Origin: Bradyrhizobium prioriisuperbiae
Lineage (GTDB): Bacteria > Pseudomonadota > Alphaproteobacteria > Rhizobiales > Xanthobacteraceae
Length of the DNA stretch: 64,000 nt
Direction: 5' to 3'
Assembly: GCF_032397745.1 (NCBI RefSeq)
Contig: NZ_CP135921.1
Span: 3,522,501 to 3,586,500, forward strand
Below are positions 45,064 through 54,381 of the stretch, one piece after another (positions within the stretch are counted from its first letter, which is position 1; the number at the start of each line of letters is the position of its first letter). The notes beneath the pieces were generated by a model. It was not told where the DNA came from. It ran no database searches and was given only the letters and a program-made list of their open reading frames with translations. Both the position numbers and the translations under genes were made by a program.

Positions 45064-47411
45064 GGGATTGTTCCGTTTTCGAGGGGATTTGGCGAAATCG
45101 CCGGTGGTTGAAATGCCGTTATTTCTGGCGAAGCTCGGTCGAATCGCACCACCTGTACGAGCGTCGAATTGCAGCTTGGCCCCTGAGCTAAGCGCGAGGA
45201 TCCGCGGTCTGGGGTCAGAACGTTGGGGTTGCCATGTTTCTCGATTGATGCAGGGACGTTTGGGTCGGAGGGGTCGAACCAGGCTCCGGTGGGCAGTTGG
45301 ACAACGCGTGGCAGCAAGGCGTCGGTCAGGACGACACCAGCAAGACACGCCCCGCGTTCGTTAAAGACCTTCGCGATGTCGCCGCTCTTCAGTCCTCTCT
45401 CGGCAGCGTCACTGGGATGCATCCTCAACGGAGCACGTCCTGCGACCTTACCGTTGCGGCTTACCGAGCCGTGATCGTATTGGCTGTGAAGCTTGTCAGC
45501 CGGCTGCGGCGACAAAAGGTGTAACGGATAGTGATCGGCCATCGAACTGCCGAGCCATTCCTTTGGCTCGAACCAGGCCGCATGCCCCGGGCAATCATCG
45601 TAGCCAAAGGATGCGATTTTCTCGGAGAACAGTTCGATCCGGCCAGAGGGCGTTCGCAAAGGCTGGTGTTCGGGATACTCGCGGAATGCTTCCAGAAGTG
45701 TGTGCGAGTTGATCGCTCGTTTGACTTCGGCATAGCCCTTCTCCCAAAACTCCGCGAAGGGAGGGAGCTCGATAGCGCGGGCCGCGGCATTTTCCTTTGC
45801 CTCGGCATACATCGCTTCAATCCACGCGAAAGCCGTGCGTCCCTGTGTAAAGGACTGTTCGTTTCCAAGGCGCGTCGCCAGGCCAGAGAAGATTGCGAAA
45901 TCATCACGAGCCTCGCCCACGGGCGCGATGACCTGCTTCATGGCAACGATCAGGTTTTCTCTGTTTGCAAACGCCAGATCGTTGCGTTCGAGCGTGGTGG
46001 TAACCGGCAGTACGATGTCCGCGTGTTTTGCGGCGGCGGTCCAGTAAGGCTCGTTCACGATGATCGTGTCGGGACGTTGCCAGGCCTCGACCAGACGATT
46101 CAAATCCTGATGGTGATGAAAAGGATTGCCGCCAGCCCAATAGATCAAGCGGATATGGGGATAGGTCAGTGATTGACCGTTGAACTCGAATTGTTGCCCT
46201 GGATTGAGTAGCATATCGGCGATGCGCGCCACGGGGATGAATGTTCTGACTGGATTTTGTCCCTGCGGAAGGGACGGCCAGCGAAAGCCCATATCCGGGC
46301 GTCCCGCTCCGTTGGTGCAGGAGTAACCGAAGCCAAACCCTCCGCCCTTCAGTCCGATCTGGCCGAGCAACGCCGCCAACGTCACGGCCATCCAGTAAGG
46401 CTGCTCGCCGTAATCTGCACGCTGGATGGCCCAGTTCACCATAATCATGGTGCGCGCGGCGGCCATCGCCCTTGCCAGCGATGAAATGCGCTCGGGGTCG
46501 AGACCGGAAAGAGAGCCTGCCCAGTTGGGTGTCTTTGCCACGCCGTCTGAATGTCCCAGCACGTAATTGCGGACCATATCGAAGCCAACGCAATGGGTCT
46601 GGAGGAACGCGGAATCGTGCAAATTCTCCGAAATCAGCACGTGAGCCATGCCGAGCATGACCGCAACATCGGTTCCCGGCCGCAATGGTACCCATTCGCA
46701 ACCAGCCGCTTCGGGACAATCCTCCCTCGTGGGGGACAAAGTGACGAACCGGACGCCGCGCGCGGAAGCTCGCTTGATGGCGCCGAACGCTTCGTGCTGG
46801 CCGAGCCCTCCGGCCTGCACCTGAGCGTTGCGTCGTGGCAGCCCGCCGAACGCGACGACCAGTCGCCCTTCTTCGGCAATACCATCCCACGTCGAATGTT
46901 GACCGACGAGGCCGTCCATACTTCCAATGATATGAGGAAGAATGACTTCCCCGGCTGCCGATGAGTAGGTCAGCGCCGAATTGGTATAGCCGCCGATGAG
47001 ACCGAGGAAGCGGTGTATCTGGCTTTGGGCGTGATGAAAGCGACCGGCGCTCGCCCAGCCATACGAGCCGCCGAAGATCGAGGTGTTGCCGTGCGTTGAA
47101 ATGACCCGCTCGAGCTCCGAAGCGACGAGGTCGAGCGCCTCATTCCAGGAAACATGGACAAACGAGTCGGCGCCGCGGCGCCCTCGGGGAGACAACCCAC
47201 GCCCCTCGAGCCAGCCTTGCCGGATCGACGGACGGCCCACACGGAGCTGCCCGTCCACCGCGCCGACGAAAGATCGGCCGATAGGAGAAGGGTCGGGATC
47301 CTTCTCCCACGGCCGCACCTTTTGGATACGGCCGCCAGCCTCGCTGACATAGTAGGTACCCCAGTGAGAGGTTGTCAGCGTTTCCTTTGACGGGAGATCT
47401 GTGCCGGACAT
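45060..47411 (-). CDS. molybdopterin oxidoreductase, BisC/TorZ type
   Basis: A 783-residue molybdoenzyme of the DMSO reductase family. SHWGTYYVSEAGGRIQKVRP, the Mo-ligand Ser in YGWASAGRFHHAQSQIHRFL, NWAIQRADYGEQPYWMAVTLAALLGQIGLKGGGFGFGYS, and the C-terminal RPLHLLSPQP-like domain with LHSQYDHG match biotin sulfoxide/TMAO reductases. There is no iron-sulfur Cys motif at the N-terminus and no Tat signal, so it is cytoplasmic, as BisC is. It probably reduces an S-oxide or N-oxide; within this operon a sulfoxide of a sulfur-imidazole compound is a reasonable guess. Confidence 0.92.
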   Translation of the reverse strand: MSGTDLPSKETLTTSHWGTYYVSEAGGRIQKVRPWEKDPDPSPIGRSFVGAVDGQLRVGRPSIRQGWLEGRGLSPRGRRGADSFVHVSWNEALDLVASELERVISTHGNTSIFGGSYGWASAGRFHHAQSQIHRFLGLIGGYTNSALTYSSAAGEVILPHIIGSMDGLVGQHSTWDGIAEEGRLVVAFGGLPRRNAQVQAGGLGQHEAFGAIKRASARGVRFVTLSPTREDCPEAAGCEWVPLRPGTDVAVMLGMAHVLISENLHDSAFLQTHCVGFDMVRNYVLGHSDGVAKTPNWAGSLSGLDPERISSLARAMAAARTMIMVNWAIQRADYGEQPYWMAVTLAALLGQIGLKGGGFGFGYSCTNGAGRPDMGFRWPSLPQGQNPVRTFIPVARIADMLLNPGQQFEFNGQSLTYPHIRLIYWAGGNPFHHHQDLNRLVEAWQRPDTIIVNEPYWTAAAKHADIVLPVTTTLERNDLAFANRENLIVAMKQVIAPVGEARDDFAIFSGLATRLGNEQSFTQGRTAFAWIEAMYAEAKENAAARAIELPPFAEFWEKGYAEVKRAINSHTLLEAFREYPEHQPLRTPSGRIELFSEKIASFGYDDCPGHAAWFEPKEWLGSSMADHYPLHLLSPQPADKLHSQYDHGSVSRNGKVAGRAPLRMHPSDAAERGLKSGDIAKVFNERGACLAGVVLTDALLPRVVQLPTGAWFDPSDPNVPASIEKHGNPNVLTPDRGSSRLAQGPSCNSTLVQVVRFDRASPEITAFQPPAISPNPLENGTIP

Positions 47412-47491
47412 GACTGGCTCATATTGGGACCAGCCGCAGCCGCATCACCTTCGAGATGAAGCGTAATGCGAGATGCGGGATCCGTGTGGGA

Positions 47492-48103
47492 TCAATCTTC
47501 GAACAACGGCTTGTATCCGGGCTGCTCGCGAACGCGCTCGAACCAGGCCAGGACGTTCGGGAAGTGCTTCATGTCGAACTCGCCTTCGTGCGCCACGCTC
47601 GCATAAGGATAGAGCGCGATGTCCGCGATCGAATACTTGCCGTCGACGAAGAACTTTGTCTTGGCCAGATGGTCGTCCATGATCTGGAGCGACTTGTAGC
47701 CGGCTTCCCAGCGTTGCTTGATGAGTTCGATGTTGGCTTCCTTCGCCTTCTTGATGCCGATGAAGAAGCGGGGATGCGCCAAGTTCAGCATCACCTCGGC
47801 TTGCTCAAAGAACATCCACTGCGCAACGCGCGCCCTGCAAAGCTTGTCCTCCGGTAAGAACGGAGTGCCGGTCGCGAAATACATCAGGATGGCGTTCGAC
47901 TCAAAGAGGGTCTCCCCGTTGTCGAGCTCGACGACGGGAATTTTGCCCTGCGGGTTCTTGGCGAGGAACTCTGGCAAATAGGTCTTGCCTTCGGGCAGCG
48001 CGAACGTAACACGCTTGAGGGGAATGCCAAGGTTACCGAGCAGAATTCTTACCTTCCAGGAGTTTCCGGAAAGCCTGCTGTCGTAAAGCTTAATCATTTT
48101 CAA
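47492..48103 (-). CDS. glutathione S-transferase family protein
   Basis: A 203-residue GST: IKLYDSRLSGNSWKVRILLGNLGI with the Ser of the active site, NPQGKIPVVELDNGETLFESNAILMYFA, and a helical C-terminal domain (YSIADIALYPYASVAHEG). It overlaps the DUF917 gene by 4 bases (ATGA), so it is part of the operon. It could remove or transfer the sulfur group released by the DUF917 protein; this is inference. Confidence 0.88.
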   Translation of the reverse strand: MKMIKLYDSRLSGNSWKVRILLGNLGIPLKRVTFALPEGKTYLPEFLAKNPQGKIPVVELDNGETLFESNAILMYFATGTPFLPEDKLCRARVAQWMFFEQAEVMLNLAHPRFFIGIKKAKEANIELIKQRWEAGYKSLQIMDDHLAKTKFFVDGKYSIADIALYPYASVAHEGEFDMKHFPNVLAWFERVREQPGYKPLFED

Positions 48104-49230
48104 ACCCTCGCTTTGGAAGTTGCAGTTGGTGTCTCGTGAAGCGCGTAGCTCTTGAGATCAACATTCATGGCCTGTTCGATCTCGTCATAGGCCGCGGGAT
48201 CCAGAACCCCCGATCCCAATGGAAACGTTTCCTTGCGTGCTGCAACGACGGCAACATCGACGCCTTCGCGCAGTTCGGACACTTCGAGCGCAATTCCGGT
48301 CTTGGGATCGACCGTCGCGATGAGGTCAGGAAACGTATGCGCGCGACCATCAACGCCATCCGCGTACATGTACTCGTTGCACACGCCGAGACGAACGATG
48401 CGTCCTCCGTCGATATCGATATGGCCAACATCGAAAGCGCCGTCAAAGGCGACGCTGTTTGCCTTGACACGCCCAAGGGCCAAAATATCGCCCTTCAGAA
48501 AATGCGCGACGGCATCGAGCACGGGCTTCGATGAGGACGCTGCATCAACGATCGTGCGCCCGAGATCGATCTGAAAGCTGAGCGCTCCCGCCGCACCTCG
48601 TTGGCGTATCCAATCGACCGCGAAAGGCCCCCGGCTCGCCAGGATGAGGCCGCCGTTGGACACCGCGGCGTTACGCATGATCTCCGACGTCGCTGAAAGA
48701 TTGCCGCGCGCGAGCAGGGAGAGAGGCGGTTCTCCCTGACCTCCCCCAACGGCGGCCTGCGTGAGCGCGACATCGGGGCTTGAGGCAAGCCCCATAGCCC
48801 CTAACTTCGGCGTCGGGTGCCCACGCCCATTCGTCGCCGCATCGAGAAGGCCTAAACCCAGCACTGAAGCAACAAGCCAGGCATTCATGCCGGGAACGTG
48901 AGCGGGCATGACGGCCGCCACATAGCACTTTGCGTCTTGAATCAGGAGGCGCGCGCTTTCCACCGCATGACGCGGCTCGGTGCGCGGCTTCGACGAAGCC
49001 GGCGCTCCGATGCCGCTCGTGACGATGGCCAGATCCTCCGCAGAGAGCTCTTCGGCTTGCACCAGCCTCACGCCGCTATAGGCGAGCGCCATTTCGCCGA
49101 TAAAGCGATTACGCGCGATTCCAGAGCCACCGCTACCGCCAGCCGATAAAAGCAGGCCGCCAAGAACTGCGGCCTCAACATCGTCGCGGGTGAGACGTCG
49201 TCCAATCTCTTGGCCTGCAGGAGCATACAT
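48100..49230 (-). CDS. DUF917 protein (S-methyl-thiohydantoin desulfurase-type domain), paralog A
   Basis: A 376-residue DUF917 protein: EAAVLGGLLLSAGGSGGSG, VTSGIGAPASSKP, AVMPAHVPGMNAWLVASVLGLGLLDAATNGRGHPTPKLGAMGLAS, and C-terminal FAVDWIRQRGAAGALSFQIDLGR. As I recall, Pfam now calls this domain S-methyl thiohydantoin desulfurase, and it is found beside hydantoinases. In this operon it would remove a 2-thio or 2-methylthio group from the product of the urocanase paralog. It lies 13 bases after that gene and is similar in plan to the protein at 57614-58687. Confidence 0.86.
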   Translation of the reverse strand: MYAPAGQEIGRRLTRDDVEAAVLGGLLLSAGGSGGSGIARNRFIGEMALAYSGVRLVQAEELSAEDLAIVTSGIGAPASSKPRTEPRHAVESARLLIQDAKCYVAAVMPAHVPGMNAWLVASVLGLGLLDAATNGRGHPTPKLGAMGLASSPDVALTQAAVGGGQGEPPLSLLARGNLSATSEIMRNAAVSNGGLILASRGPFAVDWIRQRGAAGALSFQIDLGRTIVDAASSSKPVLDAVAHFLKGDILALGRVKANSVAFDGAFDVGHIDIDGGRIVRLGVCNEYMYADGVDGRAHTFPDLIATVDPKTGIALEVSELREGVDVAVVAARKETFPLGSGVLDPAAYDEIEQAMNVDLKSYALHETPTATSKARV

Positions 49231-49243
49231 CGGGACGACCTCC

Positions 49244-50857
49244 CTAGGGCTTCAGTCCGTGACCCGTACGCGTTTCACGCGCCTTTTCGACGCCGGCCTC
49301 CGCGTGACGAACGATGCCCATTGCCGTGTCGCCGTCCATCACCGCCGTGATGCGGGCTTCGGCAAGCTTGCTGCCATCGGCGACGACCGTTTGCCCGGCG
49401 CTTTGCCAACGATTGCCGTGCGAATGAACGGCGACAAGATCCGCCCCCCCCGAACACGCGAGCAGCGCGTTAAGAATAGGCCAGTCGGAGATAAAGTCGC
49501 TGCCGTCCGGCATGTGTTCGGTCTCACGTAACGGATACGCGACCGAACCGGAGTCGAGATGATCGCGCGTGAACGCGATAGGGCCGGACAGCTCACCATT
49601 GGCGACCGCCGCATTCACCAATCGTGCGAGCTTGCTGCGCTCGCCGTAGCCGAGCCAACCGATGCGCGCAGGCAACCCTTCCGTGGGCATGTATTTCTGC
49701 GCGAGCGAGATCCAGCGGCTAATGGCCTTATTCTCGGGGAATGTTCGCCTCACCAATTCGTCGACATGTGCGATGTCTTTGCTATTGCCTGTGGCAGCTA
49801 GCCACCGGAACGGGCCCTTGCCCTCGCAGAAGAGCGGGCGGATGAAGAGCGTGATGAAGCTCCCCATTTCCAACGCCTCCGTGAGGCCGGCGTTGGCAGC
49901 CCGCTCGCGCAAGTCATTTCCGTATTCAAATACGATCGCTCCGCGGCGCTTGAATTCCAGCATGGCCTCAACTTGCTTCACGAGCGATTCCAGACCGCGC
50001 TTGGCCGTCCCCTCCGGATCCGTCTGCATGGCTTGGAAGGCTTCATCCGGGGTCATGCCACTCGGGATGTATCCCCGGTACGGGTCGGTGTTGACCTGGT
50101 CGGTAACGACGTCCGGCTGAAAGCCGCGCGCCAGCAGAAAGGGATGGGTATCGGCGGCATTTCCGACCAGGCCGACCGAAAGAGCAGCCTTGGAACGTCG
50201 CGCCTCTTCGATCAGCCGGATGGCCTCATCGACGCTTTCGGTCATTCGATCGCAATAGCCGATATCCACGCGCCGACGGATATTCTGAGCGTTCGGGTCA
50301 ACGCAAAGGATGGCGGCACCCGCAAGCTTACCGGCGAGCGGCTGCGCCCCTCCCATGCCGCCGCATCCTGCGGTCAAGATGACACGACCGGCCAGATCAC
50401 CGCCGAAATTCTGCTCCCCGGCCCCCATGAAGGACTGGTACGTGCCCTGGATGATCCCTTGGCTCCCGATATATTGCCAAGCGGCAGCGGTCATTCCGGG
50501 GTAGAATGTCAATCCTTTGCGCTGCAATTCATAATAATTCCGATCATCCGCCCAGCGGCCGAGAACGTTGCCGTTCGCCATCACTACGCGGGGGGCGCGT
50601 TCGTGCGTACGGTGGCGGAAGATCGGTTTGCCTGATTGGATGATCAAGGTTTCGTCGTCGGCCAGCGACTTCAGAGACTCCACGATCCGGTCGTAGGACT
50701 CCCAGTCTCGCGTCGCGCGGGCGCCCGTGTAGACGATGAGAGCGTCCGGGATCTCCGCATTCTCGAGATTGTTCTCCAGCATGCGCAGGATGGTCTCCTG
50801 CCGCCATCCCCGGCAACGCAATTCGTTTCCGCGTTGAGCCTTAATGTTACGCGCCAC
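49244..50857 (-). CDS. urocanate hydratase paralog A
   Basis: A 537-residue urocanase-family protein (NAD-dependent hydratase of urocanate-like acids): ELRCRGWRQETILRMLENNLENAE, MTAAAWQYIGSQGIIQGTY, GLVGNAADTHPFLL, FEYGNDLRERA, the active-site Cys in RPLFCEGKGPFRW, and RDHLDSGSVAYPLRETEHMPDGSD. The usual Gly-rich HHGGGVGMG near the end is replaced by HSHGNRWQSAG. The GTG at 50857 follows GGCGGAGA; a TTG at 50920 is less likely. It is the first gene of the left arm and divergent from the tandem LysR gene. Confidence 0.88.
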   Translation of the reverse strand: MARNIKAQRGNELRCRGWRQETILRMLENNLENAEIPDALIVYTGARATRDWESYDRIVESLKSLADDETLIIQSGKPIFRHRTHERAPRVVMANGNVLGRWADDRNYYELQRKGLTFYPGMTAAAWQYIGSQGIIQGTYQSFMGAGEQNFGGDLAGRVILTAGCGGMGGAQPLAGKLAGAAILCVDPNAQNIRRRVDIGYCDRMTESVDEAIRLIEEARRSKAALSVGLVGNAADTHPFLLARGFQPDVVTDQVNTDPYRGYIPSGMTPDEAFQAMQTDPEGTAKRGLESLVKQVEAMLEFKRRGAIVFEYGNDLRERAANAGLTEALEMGSFITLFIRPLFCEGKGPFRWLAATGNSKDIAHVDELVRRTFPENKAISRWISLAQKYMPTEGLPARIGWLGYGERSKLARLVNAAVANGELSGPIAFTRDHLDSGSVAYPLRETEHMPDGSDFISDWPILNALLACSGGADLVAVHSHGNRWQSAGQTVVADGSKLAEARITAVMDGDTAMGIVRHAEAGVEKARETRTGHGLKP

Positions 50858-51002
50858 TTTAATCTCCGCCGGGCGATAGATCGATGCGTGATCATCGCGG
50901 TCCGGGAGCCGCCGCACCAATACTTGCTTGCGATGGATGGCATAACTATCATTGAACTCCGCCCTGCCGCGCTCAAGAAGGCGCTTGGATTTTGGAGACC
51001 CA

Positions 51003-52916
51003 ATGGAAATCCGGCAGCTGACCTACTTTCTGAAAGCGTGTGATTACGGAAATATCGCGTCTGCCGGCGAACAACTTGGGACGGTTCAATCCAATATCAG
51101 CATGCAAATTAGCAAGCTGGAACATGAGCTTGGCGCCGGATTGTGCAAGCGGACACATTCCGGCGTCGTGCCGACGCCGGCAGGCGAACACCTTTATCGG
51201 CTGGCGCGCGACATCATAGCCGAGGTCGAGTTCATCTCGCGATACATCCGCTCATCGTTGGATGAGGACCCTGTAAGAATTGCATTGGCCGCGCCTGTTG
51301 CCCCGCGCGGGAGTTTGCTGGCTGGCGCATTGCAGACCGTTGCGTATGCGTTGGGAAAGAGACATCCGCACGTTAAGCTAAGATTGATCGACTTTCTCGG
51401 CGGCCCGGTATCGACGAACGACGAGGTGGGCGCTGTAGCAGAGGCGCGGGATAGCCGGGACATGTTCGACCCGCTCGAGGTGCGCGACGATTGGGGTCTC
51501 ATTTCGAGGCGCGGCGAAAGTGCATTAACTGCGGGGAAGCTTGCGGTAACCGACTTGGAGAGATTTGCGGGACAGTTGCGTTTCGTGATGCCCAAGTTCC
51601 CGCCGTCAATCGCAGCACTTGGCGGCGACTTCGCGAAGTCTGCCGGCATCTCCGTTGCCTCCGAGGACATCGCCATAGACCAGTTGGAGACGCTGTTTTC
51701 CAATCCGGCCACAGCCGTCATCATGCCGCTGAGTTGCATTCCCGGATTTGCCTTCCAGCAGCGTTTCCAACTTTCCTATGTTGGCTCGCAAACCGGTGGC
51801 ATGGTGTGGCGGATCAAGCGGGTCGGTAATGCGGACCGACTTCTGATCGGCGCGATCACAGAATTGTTCAGTGATGAACTGCGCGCGGCGCTCGACTGGG
51901 CGCGGACGCGGTCTCACACGGCGCCAGAACGTCTGACGAGACCTGGAAGGCGAACCGGGCCCGCAAACGGCGACGGGGATGATCCCTTGTCGCTCCGCGA
52001 ACTGCGGACGTTCGATATTGCCTATGATCGGGGAAATATCAGCCGGGCCGCGGCCGATCTCGGGGTGTCGCAGCCCGCTCTCAGCAACACCCTAAAAAAG
52101 CTCGAACGCGCCATCGGGCATGCACTGTTTGTCCGTACCGCGCACGGCGTTGCGCCAACCAAGCGCGCAATAGCGCTGCGACGATTGTGCGAACCTGTCT
52201 TATCCGACCTCGCGGAAGCACGACTTCAAATTCGTGAGATCGGGCTCAGGGAATTGCCACCGATACGATTTGGTGTGCTACCCGTGCTCGATGACGAGAG
52301 CCTTCTTGCTCAAACTGTGTCTGGAACAATTTCCGACTGGATGCAGCTTTCAAACGGTTGCAACCTGCGGCTCACGGAAGGATTCAATGAAAGCTTGCGT
52401 CGATGGACCGTTCAGGCGCTCCTCGACTTTGCCGTTGTGGACACGGAAGCAAGACAATCCGGACTGATCGTCACCCCCCTCGCGCGCGATTCCATGGTCG
52501 TCATAACAAATCCTCGCCTGGGCGTGCTTCCGCCGGGGCCCGTGAAAGCGGCGGATATCCGGCATTTGAGGCTCATATTGCCGTCGGTAAGGCATGGATT
52601 GCGGGGCCTCATTGACCGCGCCTTCAATGAGGCGGGGCTCAGTTTGGTGCCACTTTTCGAGGTGGACTCGATGGCCATGACGCTAAACTTGGTGGACTCT
52701 GACGATTGGGCCACAATCCTTCCAATCAGTGCCATCCATAAGCGAGCAAAGGCCAACAAAATTCAGGTCAATAATATCATCGAGCCCGAGATCAATCGTT
52801 GCCTGTCGCTTATTCGGCGTGCAGGCTCTACGCCCTCGGAGAATGTGAACCGCTTCTTGGAGCTACTGATGAAGCGCGTCAACGAGGCAAATGTGTCAAT
52901 GCGCGGCCTGATCTAA
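51003..52916 (+). CDS. tandem double LysR-type regulator (fusion)
   Basis: A 637-residue protein with two complete LysR units. Unit 1: helix-turn-helix residues about 1-60 (MEIRQLTYFLKACDYGNIASAGEQLGTVQSNISMQISKLEHELGAGLCKRT), effector domain about 90-295. A linker (about 300-327) follows, then unit 2: helix-turn-helix about 328-387 (LSLRELRTFDIAYDRGNISRAAADLGVSQPALSNTLKKLERAIGHALFVRT) and effector domain about 410-637. LysR proteins are normally about 300 residues. The ATG at 51003 follows TTGGAG. It lies between the two arms and probably controls both. Confidence 0.92.
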   Translation: MEIRQLTYFLKACDYGNIASAGEQLGTVQSNISMQISKLEHELGAGLCKRTHSGVVPTPAGEHLYRLARDIIAEVEFISRYIRSSLDEDPVRIALAAPVAPRGSLLAGALQTVAYALGKRHPHVKLRLIDFLGGPVSTNDEVGAVAEARDSRDMFDPLEVRDDWGLISRRGESALTAGKLAVTDLERFAGQLRFVMPKFPPSIAALGGDFAKSAGISVASEDIAIDQLETLFSNPATAVIMPLSCIPGFAFQQRFQLSYVGSQTGGMVWRIKRVGNADRLLIGAITELFSDELRAALDWARTRSHTAPERLTRPGRRTGPANGDGDDPLSLRELRTFDIAYDRGNISRAAADLGVSQPALSNTLKKLERAIGHALFVRTAHGVAPTKRAIALRRLCEPVLSDLAEARLQIREIGLRELPPIRFGVLPVLDDESLLAQTVSGTISDWMQLSNGCNLRLTEGFNESLRRWTVQALLDFAVVDTEARQSGLIVTPLARDSMVVITNPRLGVLPPGPVKAADIRHLRLILPSVRHGLRGLIDRAFNEAGLSLVPLFEVDSMAMTLNLVDSDDWATILPISAIHKRAKANKIQVNNIIEPEINRCLSLIRRAGSTPSENVNRFLELLMKRVNEANVSMRGLI

Positions 52917-53130
52917 CGGCTTCAGCAAAATTTATGCCTTGCGTCACTCAATGATATTTTAACATGTGACATCGCTAAGACACTCTGTTCCCCGCGACAC
53001 GTGTTGCAGGACGGGGTTTGACTTAGCGGGGCGGTGAACCCACTATATTACCGCAATCCCTCTGCCTCATTAGCGATTCCGTTAGCTGACTTCAACTGTC
53101 TAACATTTGGCCACAGAGGGAATCGAAGCA

Positions 53131-54273
53131 ATGAAGCTTCTCTATGCATGCAGTGCTGCGCTGGTGACGTTGGCGAGTTCCTCGGGAGCGTGGCCCGCAG
53201 CGGCCGATGAGATCAAGTTTGGCCTGCTCGCACCTTTGACGGGTTTCGCTGCTGCAGACGGCAAGTCCGCCCGCATCGCGGCCGAGATCGCCGTGGACGA
53301 CCTCAACAAGGCGGGTGGTGTACTCGGCGAAAAGATTGCGCTGAAGGTTTACGACGATCAGGCGCAGGGTTCCCAGGCCGTCGTTCTCGCGAAGAAGATG
53401 ATCGGCGAAGATCATACGCAGTTCGCCATTTCGGGGAGCTATTCCGAGCCGACGCGTGCTGCGGCCACTGTTTTTCAAGAAGCTCACATTCCGTATATTG
53501 CCGCCTATGCCGTGCATCCCGATGTGACGAAGGCTGGCGACTACGTATTCCGTACGTTCCAGCTGGCGCCTCCGCAAGGACGAGCAGCCGCGTCCTTCCT
53601 CGCCGATAAGCTGAAGGCCAAGCGCATATCGGTCGTCAGCATCAACAATGACTTCGGTGTCTCGCTTCTTGCGGGCTTCAAGCCCGCAGCTTCCAAGCTC
53701 GGCCTTGAAGTCCTGAACGAGTACACCTATTCCCCGAAGGATCGTCAGTTTGGATCCATTGTTGCCGGCGTGAAGCGCGACAACCCCGATGCGCTGTATG
53801 TCACGGGCTACGCCTTCACGGGCGGCCCGCTGGTTGCGCAGCTGCGCGCCGCCGGCGTGACCGTCCCCATTGTCGCCGCCCAGGCGTTCGACTCACAAAC
53901 GTTCATCGATATTGCAGGGCCCGCGGCGGAAGGCGTCTACATCGTCAACGCCCTCAACCGCGACAACTCGTCGGCGTCCTTTAAGTCCTTCATGGCGGAG
54001 TTGAAGGCTCGTCACGGGGACGACGCCGAGAGCACAGCCGCATCCGTCTACACGGCGATCACCCTCGCCGCCGACGCGATCAAGCGCGCCGGCAGCATCG
54101 ATCCGGCAAAAGTACGCGACGCCCTTGCTGCGACCAGGGATTTCCCGGCGATGCATGGCAAGCTCAGCAGTTTCGATGGCCAGCGCGAAATCGTGATGTC
54201 GATGCCGGTGATCGTCATCAAGGATGGAAAGTTCATCTACTTCTCAGACATTAGCGAAGGCGCATTCAACTAG
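53131..54273 (+). CDS. Liv-type ABC substrate-binding protein
   Basis: A 380-residue periplasmic binding protein with a signal peptide (LLYACSAALVTLASSSGAWPAAADE). The mature part begins EIKFGLLAPLTGFAAADGKSARIAAEIAVDDLNKAGGVLGEKI. It is the first gene of a complete importer with LivH, LivM, LivG and LivF. The ATG at 53131 follows GAGGGA. It probably captures the substrate of the urocanase/DUF917 pathway. The ligand is unknown. Confidence 0.92.
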   Translation: MKLLYACSAALVTLASSSGAWPAAADEIKFGLLAPLTGFAAADGKSARIAAEIAVDDLNKAGGVLGEKIALKVYDDQAQGSQAVVLAKKMIGEDHTQFAISGSYSEPTRAAATVFQEAHIPYIAAYAVHPDVTKAGDYVFRTFQLAPPQGRAAASFLADKLKAKRISVVSINNDFGVSLLAGFKPAASKLGLEVLNEYTYSPKDRQFGSIVAGVKRDNPDALYVTGYAFTGGPLVAQLRAAGVTVPIVAAQAFDSQTFIDIAGPAAEGVYIVNALNRDNSSASFKSFMAELKARHGDDAESTAASVYTAITLAADAIKRAGSIDPAKVRDALAATRDFPAMHGKLSSFDGQREIVMSMPVIVIKDGKFIYFSDISEGAFN

Positions 54274-54381
54274 AGACGATTTGAACGGAGGGGCTTTCCA
54301 TTGAGCAGCTCCTCCGTTCCCCATCACGCGTACATCCGCGGCCGGTACCCTACCTTGCGGCAACGATCTCGAGGATCTGAC

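Noticed and set aside
51003..52916. Two separate LysR genes
   Set aside because: The frame is open without a stop through the junction and no start with a ribosome site is seen at the second unit.
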